Positions 50,291-56,078 of a DNA stretch of 56,078 nt are shown here, one piece after another; positions within the stretch are counted from its first letter, which is position 1, and each line of letters begins with the position of its first letter. Below the pieces are notes generated by a model that saw only the letters and a list, made by a program, of their open reading frames with translations, had not been told where the DNA came from and ran no database searches. The position numbers and the translations under genes are program-made. Source of the DNA: Micromonospora sp. KC213 (lineage in GTDB: Bacteria > Actinomycetota > Actinomycetes > Mycobacteriales > Micromonosporaceae); NCBI RefSeq assembly GCF_004348325.1, contig NZ_SMKF01000017.1, positions 1-56,078 on the forward strand, given 5' to 3'.

Positions 50291-51625
50291 GTGGGCGACA
50301 GCGGGAAAGATCCAGGGGAGATCGTGCTCAGCGTGGTCATCCCCAGTTACTACAATGTGCAGTGCCTCGAACTCGTGCTTCAGTCGCTGGCCGTGCAGAC
50401 GATGCCGGCGGAAAAATTCGAGGTCATCGTGGTCTACAACGGCTGCGAGCCGCCGGCCCGGCTCGCCGAGCTGCGCGCGAACACGCCTTATCTGCTGCGG
50501 GAGCTGACCTCGCCGAAGGGCTGGTCCGCTGCGCGCAACGCCGGCATCCTGGCCGCCAACTGTGAGCGGCTGCTGCTGCTCGACAACGACTCGCTCTGTC
50601 CGCCCGACCTCCTCGAACGTCACTGGAACCTGGCGGAAAAGGATCCGTCCAGCGTCGTGATGGGCGGTCGCGGCGAGCTGGGCGTCCAGGGCTGGGCCGC
50701 GCTGCACACCGTGATGACCGGCAAGGGCGTCGTCGACACCATCCCCGTGGAACACGATGTGCGGGCCCGGTCCGCACCCTCCGAGCCGTGGATGTACGGC
50801 TTCACCAACAACTTCGGTCTGAGTCGGGCGGACGCCCTGGCGGTGGGCATGTTCGATGTGGACTTCGACGCCCGATGGGGCGGCGAGGACCTGGACATCG
50901 CGTACCGGCTGTACCGCCACTTCGACCGTGATCGCTCGCGGTTTCACTACGAGCCCACACTGCGTGTCTGGCACGTGCCGCACTATCGCAACCTGCGGAA
51001 GGCCTTCGGCGACCATTTCGCGAGCCTGGCGTTGCTGCGCGACAAGCACCGGCACTACGAGGTCGAGCTGATCGCCGGACTGCCCGAGGTCCTGGCCGGC
51101 TCGCTCGCCGACATCGCGGAACGGGTCACCGAGTACCGCAGGGTCATGGCGGTGTGCGCCGAAGCGGGCCTGTGCTCGATCAAACCCTGGCGAGCCGCCG
51201 TCGATCCGCTGCGTGAGCAGGATCCGCAACGCCCCGACCTGGTCATCGCCTACGACACCGAGCAGCTCGGCACGCAGCGCCTCGTCACCTTCGACTACGG
51301 ACGCGGCACGGACGCGACCAACCTGCATCTGCTCGGGGCCGATGTGCCGTTCTCCGAGGGCACCTTCCGGGCCGCGTTCTCCGTCGACTTCTGGCGTCTG
51401 CTGCGGATGCCGGATCTCCTCGCCTTCGTCACCACAGCACTGATCGTCGCCGACGAGTTGTTCCTGGCCGCCTCCGAGGACCTGATTGCCCGCGGGCCTG
51501 CGCTGGGCCTGGACCCGCTGGTGGACCTCCGGTACTTCGCCGAGCTGGTCGAGCCGGTCTACCACGTCACGAGCCAGCAGGTCGCCGGCGTTGGGACCCT
51601 GTTGCGCGTCGTACCCGCCACCTGA
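50291..51625 (+). CDS. Glycosyltransferase family 2
   Basis: The 444-residue GT-A enzyme starts at GTG 50291. Nucleotide-sugar-binding strand LSVVIPSYYNVQCLELVLQS is followed by FEVIVVYNGCEPP, the DxD-like metal site LLLLDNDSLCPPDLLE (about residue 97) and the acceptor region WMYGFTNNFGLSRADALAVG then WGGEDLDIAYRLYRHF, like the C-terminal galactosyl/GalNAc-transferase module. The last 150 residues are an additional domain. It should transfer a sugar from an NDP donor to a small-molecule acceptor in locus B. No sugar-nucleotide synthesis genes are visible, so donor supply may be from primary metabolism. Confidence 0.87.
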   Translation: MGDSGKDPGEIVLSVVIPSYYNVQCLELVLQSLAVQTMPAEKFEVIVVYNGCEPPARLAELRANTPYLLRELTSPKGWSAARNAGILAANCERLLLLDNDSLCPPDLLERHWNLAEKDPSSVVMGGRGELGVQGWAALHTVMTGKGVVDTIPVEHDVRARSAPSEPWMYGFTNNFGLSRADALAVGMFDVDFDARWGGEDLDIAYRLYRHFDRDRSRFHYEPTLRVWHVPHYRNLRKAFGDHFASLALLRDKHRHYEVELIAGLPEVLAGSLADIAERVTEYRRVMAVCAEAGLCSIKPWRAAVDPLREQDPQRPDLVIAYDTEQLGTQRLVTFDYGRGTDATNLHLLGADVPFSEGTFRAAFSVDFWRLLRMPDLLAFVTTALIVADELFLAASEDLIARGPALGLDPLVDLRYFAELVEPVYHVTSQQVAGVGTLLRVVPAT

Positions 51626-51712
51626 TCCGCGTCCTGGTCCTGGCCCGGGGCCGGCGTCACGCGCCGCCCTTCTCAGTCTTTCATCCGCTGGACACCTTGA
51701 GGTGACTCGCAT

Positions 51713-52984
51713 ATGCATGACCTGGAACTCGAACGGCTGCTGAGCCGCGAGAACCGGCACTATCTGAACAGCATCGACCTGATCGCCGCCTCGAACGCAC
51801 CGATCGCCGTGGTCCGTGACAACCACGCGTGGGGCGTGGCCCAGTTCCGCTCCGCCGAGGGGCGCCTGGGGAACAAGCCCTACGCCGGCACCTCGATCTT
51901 CGACGAGGTGGAGCGACTGGCGGTGGAGCGGGCCCGCGCGGTGTTCGGCGGCGAGCACGCCAACGTGCAGCCCGTCTCCGGCTCCCTGGCGAACCTGGCC
52001 GCCTACCGGGCGCTGATGAAGCCCGGCGACACCATGATGGCCATGGCGGTGACCTCCGGCGGGCACCTCTCGCACGGCCATCCCAAACACATCGTCTCCG
52101 AGCTGTACCGGGTCGTGCCGTACACCGTCGATCCCGGAACCGGCCTGCTGCCGTACGACGACATCCGGCGGATCGCGGAACGGGAACGCCCGCGCGTCAT
52201 CGTCGCCGGGTATTCCGCGTATCCCCGGGCGGTCGACTTCGCCCAGCTCAGCGAGATCGCGCAGGGGGTGGGTGCGACCCTGATCGCCGACATCTCGCAC
52301 ATCGCCGGCCTGGTGGCGGCCGGGCTGCACGACAACCCGAGCGCCTACCCGGACACCGTCGTGACCACCTCGGTGGAGAAGACGTTGCGCGGTACCCGCG
52401 GCGGGATCGTCCTGTGCCCCGCGTCGCTGCAGGCGCGGATCGACTCGGCGGTCTTCCCCGGCCTGCAGTCCTCGGTGGGGATGGCCGGGCTGGTCTCCCT
52501 CGCGGCCACCCTGCACGATGCGGCCGGCCCCGCCTTCCAGGCATATCAGGAGCGGGTGGTGAGCAACGCGCGGCGGATGGCCGGGCTGCTGCTCGACGGC
52601 GGGCTTGACCTGCTGACCGGTGGCACCGACACCCACCTGCTGGTCATCGACCTCACCCGCACCGCGCTGACCGGGCGGGACGCCGAAGGCCGGCTGCAGG
52701 AACTGGGAATCCTGTCGAACCGGAACATGCTGCCCGGCGACCCGAGGCCGCCGTTCGTCGCCAGCGGGCTGCGACTCGGCACGCCGACGATCACCTCGCG
52801 CGGGTACGACGACGAGGACGTCGCCGAACTCGCCGACATCGTGCTGGCGGCGCTGCGCGCGCAGGACTGGGACACGTCGAAGGCCACCCTGCTGCGCAAG
52901 CGCGCGGACGTGCTGCGCGCCCGGGTGCGCCCGGACGACGCACTGAGCGACCTGGCTGCGTCGGCCGCCGGCGATGAGCTCTGA
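51713..52984 (+). CDS. Divergent SHMT-like PLP enzyme
   Basis: This 423-residue protein starts at ATG 51713 behind TTGAGGTGA. It follows serine hydroxymethyltransferase end to end: ANVQPVSGSLANLAAYRALM, GGHLSHGHP, ADISHIAGLVAAGL, the PLP lysine in TTSVEKTLRGTRGG and SGLRLGTPTITSRG. Retained E. coli GlyA equivalents are Glu57, His126, Asp200, His203, Lys229 and Arg363. Changed are Ser35 and Glu36 (LIASEN to LIAASN), Tyr55 to Ser, Tyr64 to Pro and His228 to Glu, and the folate-site PND reads PGD. It probably no longer acts as a folate-dependent housekeeping SHMT, and may be an aldolase or transaldolase acting on a biosynthetic aldehyde. Confidence 0.85.
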   Translation: MHDLELERLLSRENRHYLNSIDLIAASNAPIAVVRDNHAWGVAQFRSAEGRLGNKPYAGTSIFDEVERLAVERARAVFGGEHANVQPVSGSLANLAAYRALMKPGDTMMAMAVTSGGHLSHGHPKHIVSELYRVVPYTVDPGTGLLPYDDIRRIAERERPRVIVAGYSAYPRAVDFAQLSEIAQGVGATLIADISHIAGLVAAGLHDNPSAYPDTVVTTSVEKTLRGTRGGIVLCPASLQARIDSAVFPGLQSSVGMAGLVSLAATLHDAAGPAFQAYQERVVSNARRMAGLLLDGGLDLLTGGTDTHLLVIDLTRTALTGRDAEGRLQELGILSNRNMLPGDPRPPFVASGLRLGTPTITSRGYDDEDVAELADIVLAALRAQDWDTSKATLLRKRADVLRARVRPDDALSDLAASAAGDEL

Positions 52985-54428
52985 GGCCAAGCCCGGACCG
53001 GCGAGCGGCGGTACGCTCCGGCGACACGGGCCGGTCGCGGGCTTCCACACCTTCCGCAGCTACGCGGGCCATCCGGGCAAGGACGGCGCGAACTTCGCCT
53101 ACACGGAGGTCGCCCGGCTGCTGGGTGACAGCGTCGAGGTCCGGCCCAAACCGCACGACGTGGTGGACCTGTTCCGCAGCGACGAGGCGGCGCGGGCGGC
53201 TCTGTCCGGCTGCGACGTCGTGGTGGCGACGGTGGGCCCGCACGCCTACCTGTACTTCCACCTGCGGGAACGGCTCGGGCTCAACTTCCGGATCATCCGT
53301 GACGCGCGTACCGCGCTGTGGAACGGCTATCTGCAGCAGGAGGTGCTCTCGGCTCCCTACCTGCGCCCCGACGACGTGCTCTACCACTCGTCGCGGTACT
53401 CGCTCGTGCTCTACAGCATGCTGTTCCCCGGCCTCGCGCACTCCCGGCAGGCCGTCTGCTATCCGCTGTTGCGCTGGTTTCCCGCGCAGCTGGCCGGATC
53501 GTGGACCGGCTCGGGAGGCGGCGGCACGCGCATCGGTTTCGTCGGCCGGCTCACCGATGACAAGAACCACTCGCAGGCGGTCGACCTGCAGCGGGAGCTG
53601 AACCGGCGCGCTCCCGGCGCCTTCCGGACGGTGGCGATCGGCGAGGGCGGGCAGGGCACGGCGGCCGGCGCACCAGCGGTCCCGGGCTACACGTGCCGGC
53701 CACCGGTGGATCGGGCCCGCCTGTGGCAGGACTACCGGGAGATGGACGTGTTGTTCTTCCCCAGCACGTCGTCGCTGGAGACCTTCGGACGCGTGCTGGT
53801 CGAGGCGTCCTTCATCGGGACACCGGTGCTGGCCTCCACGCACGCGGCCGCCTCCGAGTTGCTGCCGAGTGAGTCGTTGTTGCCCACCACCCTGCGCGAG
53901 GACATCGATTTCACTACCCACCTGGCCGCACGACTGGGCGATGTCGACATCGCGCACGCGGCCGACCTGCTTGTCTCCGGCGCGATCCCACCCGCCGGAC
54001 GGGGACACACCCATTACGCCGAGCACGACCGGCTCCTGCTCGACATGATCCGCGGGGACGCCCCGGACCGGTCCGCCGCCCAACCGACTCCGACCGCGGT
54101 CCAGCAGGCGTTCCTCGACCGGCTCCGGATGCGCGGGCTGGACCTGCCCCCGGATCCCGCGGCGGCGGACCGGATGATCAGTAAGCTGCGCCGGTCGTTC
54201 ACCGCGCTGCACCGCACTGGCACTCCGCGACACCTGGGCACGCTCGCCATGCTGCTGGCGCGCTCCGGCTACCGCCGCAAGACCGCGTCCTTCGTCCGCA
54301 AGAGCCTGTTCCACGGCGAGGACTTCACCAACATCGGTGGCATCGATCTTCAGCTGAGTCACCTGATCGGCTTCGAGCCGCGCTTCACGATCACCTCCCA
54401 CCGCGACGAAAGCGGAAGCCCGTGCTAA
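52974..54428 (+). CDS. Glycosyltransferase family 4
   Basis: The 484-residue GT-B enzyme starts at ATG 52974, 11 bases inside the SHMT-like gene. The N-terminal domain opens FHTFRSYAGHPGKDGANFAY. The C-terminal nucleotide-sugar domain starts at TRIGFVGRLTDDKNH and carries the GT4 signature FFPSTSSLETFGRVLVEASF then GTPVLAS, with the E-x7-E pair of retaining transferases. Residues 340-484 form an unusual helical extension. Together with GT2 it implies two sugar-transfer steps in locus B. Confidence 0.87.
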   Translation: MSSEAKPGPASGGTLRRHGPVAGFHTFRSYAGHPGKDGANFAYTEVARLLGDSVEVRPKPHDVVDLFRSDEAARAALSGCDVVVATVGPHAYLYFHLRERLGLNFRIIRDARTALWNGYLQQEVLSAPYLRPDDVLYHSSRYSLVLYSMLFPGLAHSRQAVCYPLLRWFPAQLAGSWTGSGGGGTRIGFVGRLTDDKNHSQAVDLQRELNRRAPGAFRTVAIGEGGQGTAAGAPAVPGYTCRPPVDRARLWQDYREMDVLFFPSTSSLETFGRVLVEASFIGTPVLASTHAAASELLPSESLLPTTLREDIDFTTHLAARLGDVDIAHAADLLVSGAIPPAGRGHTHYAEHDRLLLDMIRGDAPDRSAAQPTPTAVQQAFLDRLRMRGLDLPPDPAAADRMISKLRRSFTALHRTGTPRHLGTLAMLLARSGYRRKTASFVRKSLFHGEDFTNIGGIDLQLSHLIGFEPRFTITSHRDESGSPC

Positions 54429-55084
54429 ACAAACTGATCGTTCCGTATGACAAGCAGCGGTTCGACTTCGCCGCCGTGATGAGCGCGGCGACCGGTGTGC
54501 CGGACCTCGCTCAGTGGCATCACCACCACGCACCCGCCGAGGCGGAGGAGCCGCCGGGCTTCGGCGATCAGGCATCCGCGATGCATCAGAAGCTCTACGG
54601 CATCGAGGAGATCTCCTCGCTGTACCGGGAGTTCGTTCTGACGGTGATCACCGAACTGGTCGGCGAGGACGTCCGCTACCAGCATGTGCCGAACTGGCGT
54701 ATCCAACTGCCGGGACGCCACGGCGTCGGCAGCTATCACCGCGACCGCAGCGGCGGCCACAACCCCTGCGAGATCACGTTCTGGGTACCGCTCACCGACG
54801 TGACCTCGGAGAACTGTCTGTGGGTCGAGTCGAGCGAGGGCGCTGAGGACTTCCGGCCGTATCCCATGCGCTATGGGCAGATGCTCGCGTTCGACAGCGC
54901 GAACCTCATGCACGGCAACGTCCGCAACGCCTCCGACCGGACCCGGGTCAGCTTCGACTTCCGGGTGATCCCCGCATCCGTCTTCCACGACGGACTCGTC
55001 ACGCCGCACCACACCGGTGTCGACGGTCCCATCCAATGGCACGCGTCGCGCTCCGCGCAGCGCACCGGAGGAGCGAGGACGTGA
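54422..55084 (+). CDS. StrG/phytanoyl-CoA-like Fe(II)/2-oxoglutarate dioxygenase
   Basis: This 220-residue protein starts at GTG 54422, overlapping the GT4 stop by seven bases. The metal triad of the double-stranded beta-helix fold is visible: H-x-D in GSYHRDRSGGHN (about residue 104) and the distal His in SANLMHGN (about 162). Arg in TRVSFDFRVIP (about 172) would bind 2-oxoglutarate. The EITFWVPLTDVTSENCLWVE block is typical of the StrG-like branch in aminoglycoside clusters. It likely hydroxylates or desaturates the locus B product using O2. Confidence 0.82.
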   Translation: MLNKLIVPYDKQRFDFAAVMSAATGVPDLAQWHHHHAPAEAEEPPGFGDQASAMHQKLYGIEEISSLYREFVLTVITELVGEDVRYQHVPNWRIQLPGRHGVGSYHRDRSGGHNPCEITFWVPLTDVTSENCLWVESSEGAEDFRPYPMRYGQMLAFDSANLMHGNVRNASDRTRVSFDFRVIPASVFHDGLVTPHHTGVDGPIQWHASRSAQRTGGART

Positions 55085-56078
55085 CCGAGGTCGGTGCCGA
55101 AACCGGTCCGGTGTACGACGCGATCGTCGTCGGTTCCGGGTTCGCCGGCTCCTGGGCGGCCAAGGAGTTGGCGGAAGCCGGATTCCGCACCCTGGTCCTC
55201 GAGGCCGGGCCGGTGCGCCGCGCCGCGGAGATCCCGGACCGCGCCGCCTCGTATGCCGCCGCCGGCCATCACGACAAGCGCACCTGGGCGCGGCAGCCGG
55301 TGCAACGCAGCCACTTCAACTTCGCTCTACGCGGGCCCCACCTGTTCGTCGACGACCTGGAGCACGCCTACGAGACGCCACCCGGGAAGCCGTACACCTG
55401 GATCCGCGGCATGCAGGTCGGCGGGCGGTCGTTGCTCTGGGGCGGGTCGGCACTGCGCCTGTCCCCGTTCGAGATGACGGTCGGCGAGGTCGACGGCTGC
55501 TCGCTGAGCTGGCCGATCGGGTACGACGACCTGGCCGCTGCCTACGACGTCGTGGAGGAACTGGTCGACCTGCGGGGCACCGCCGAGGATCTCGCGCAGC
55601 TCCCCGATGGGCGCTTCCGAGGCAAGCCGCCGGCGCTCACCCCCGCCGAGGTGGATTTCCAGCACACCTACCGTCGGCGGAACACTCGCCCGATCCCGGT
55701 GCGCTTCGTCTCGGCCGACCAGGGCGAGGACCGCTGGCCAGGGTTCACCATGCAGGCCACCGCCCTCGCCAGGGCCGAACGGACCGGCCGGGTGACGCTG
55801 CGATCGGACGCCCGCGTCACCTCGGTGACCGTCGATCCGGACAACGGCCGGGCGACCGGCGTCAGCTACGTGGACGTCCCCTCGGGCTCCCGCCACCACG
55901 CCCGCGCCCGGGTCGTGTTCCTCTGCGGTGGCACCATCGAGACCGCCCGGCTCATGCTGAACTCGCACAGCCCTCGTCATCCCGACGGGCTCGGCAACAG
56001 CAGCGGCTGGCTCGGCCGCGGGCTGATGGACCACCCGCTGGTCACCTCATCCGGGGTCCTCGACGGTCACCCGCCGAT
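55081..56078 (+). CDS. GMC-family FAD oxidoreductase (3' end outside window)
   Basis: The gene starts at GTG 55081, overlapping the dioxygenase stop (GTGA), and remains open at the window end, giving 332 codons of the usual 500-550. The FAD-binding motif is DAIVVGSGFAGSWAAKELAE (residues about 13-32), with LVLEAGP. The GMC flavin-attachment region is WIRGMQVGGRSLLWGGSALR (about 117-136), and LCGGTIETARLML is the second FAD strand. Such enzymes oxidise alcohols of sugars or cyclitols to aldehydes or ketones. In locus B it probably oxidises a sugar hydroxyl. Confidence 0.87.
   Translation, partial: MTEVGAETGPVYDAIVVGSGFAGSWAAKELAEAGFRTLVLEAGPVRRAAEIPDRAASYAAAGHHDKRTWARQPVQRSHFNFALRGPHLFVDDLEHAYETPPGKPYTWIRGMQVGGRSLLWGGSALRLSPFEMTVGEVDGCSLSWPIGYDDLAAAYDVVEELVDLRGTAEDLAQLPDGRFRGKPPALTPAEVDFQHTYRRRNTRPIPVRFVSADQGEDRWPGFTMQATALARAERTGRVTLRSDARVTSVTVDPDNGRATGVSYVDVPSGSRHHARARVVFLCGGTIETARLMLNSHSPRHPDGLGNSSGWLGRGLMDHPLVTSSGVLDGHPP

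Noticed and set aside
50276..53050. 924-codon antisense frame across GT2 and the SHMT-like gene
   Set aside because: It is a mirror of high GC3 genes: no motifs, low-complexity composition, and it conflicts with two well-supported plus-strand genes.
52791..54575. 594-codon antisense frame over the GT4 gene
   Set aside because: No family signature, and the overlapping GT4 frame has clear motifs and codon bias.
1..56078. tRNA, rRNA or CRISPR arrays
   Set aside because: No T-loop/acceptor pairing, rRNA-like sequence or regularly spaced direct repeats were seen by eye. A tRNAscan or CRISPR search could not be run.

Overview
The window is high-GC DNA (about 70% G+C, GC-rich third codon positions, many GTG starts, twin-arginine and CU044_5270-type proteins). 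This points to a filamentous actinomycete. The class I xylose isomerase and the overall gene style are compatible with Micromonosporaceae (Micromonospora/Actinoplanes-like), but that placement is inference. The region looks like accessory chromosome: two uncharacterised biosynthetic loci separated by regulator/transporter modules and many gene fragments.

Layout. (1) 1-1768: a ThuA-like protein (5' end outside the window) overlapping a Gfo/Idh/MocA oxidoreductase. (2) 1769-9498: a mosaic of small modules and debris: a truncated Tat-signal gene, a SoxR-like MerR regulator divergent from an MFS pump with a SoxR-box-like operator, NUDIX and DUF4440 genes, an IS701 transposase remnant, a second MFS pump, an NAD(P)-binding remnant, a VOC protein, and an ECF41 sigma factor with a DoxX gene behind an ECF41-type promoter. 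(3) 9622-22091: biosynthetic locus A. Ten genes on the minus strand run from about 20668 down to 9622, most overlapping or nearly so, with a divergent aminotransferase on the plus strand. They encode a Zn-dehydrogenase, class III aminotransferase, DHDPS-family aldolase, two HAD hydrolases, a methyltransferase, an ATP-grasp ligase, an MFS exporter, and a fungal-type saccharopine dehydrogenase pair (LYS1-like and LYS9-like). No PKS or NRPS is present. The set suggests a lysine/allysine-derived amino acid, or an ATP-grasp-ligated small peptide, that is exported.

(4) 22689-41104: HAD phosphatase; a subtilase-like protein without its catalytic domain followed by an ECF sigma factor and CU044_5270 protein; DoxX; a DUF3500/NicO metal-exporter pair; LysR; DUF885; an HxlR/F420-type reductase divergent pair with a 20-bp dyad operator; DUF4386; a NarL-type two-component system; a second Gfo/Idh/MocA oxidoreductase; and several pseudogene fragments. 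(5) 41294-48291: sugar metabolism: xylA-xylB with a clear promoter and a 20-bp-stem terminator but a decayed divergent ROK repressor; an MFS/TIM-barrel isomerase pair; and an intact ROK regulator. (6) 48333-end: biosynthetic locus B on the plus strand: FAD/NAD(P)-binding protein, GT2, a divergent SHMT-like PLP enzyme, GT4, a StrG/phytanoyl-CoA-like dioxygenase and a GMC oxidoreductase cut by the window edge. The last four genes overlap and are probably translationally coupled. This locus probably makes a glycosylated, oxidatively tailored, amino-acid-containing metabolite.

No tRNA, rRNA or CRISPR array was found by eye.
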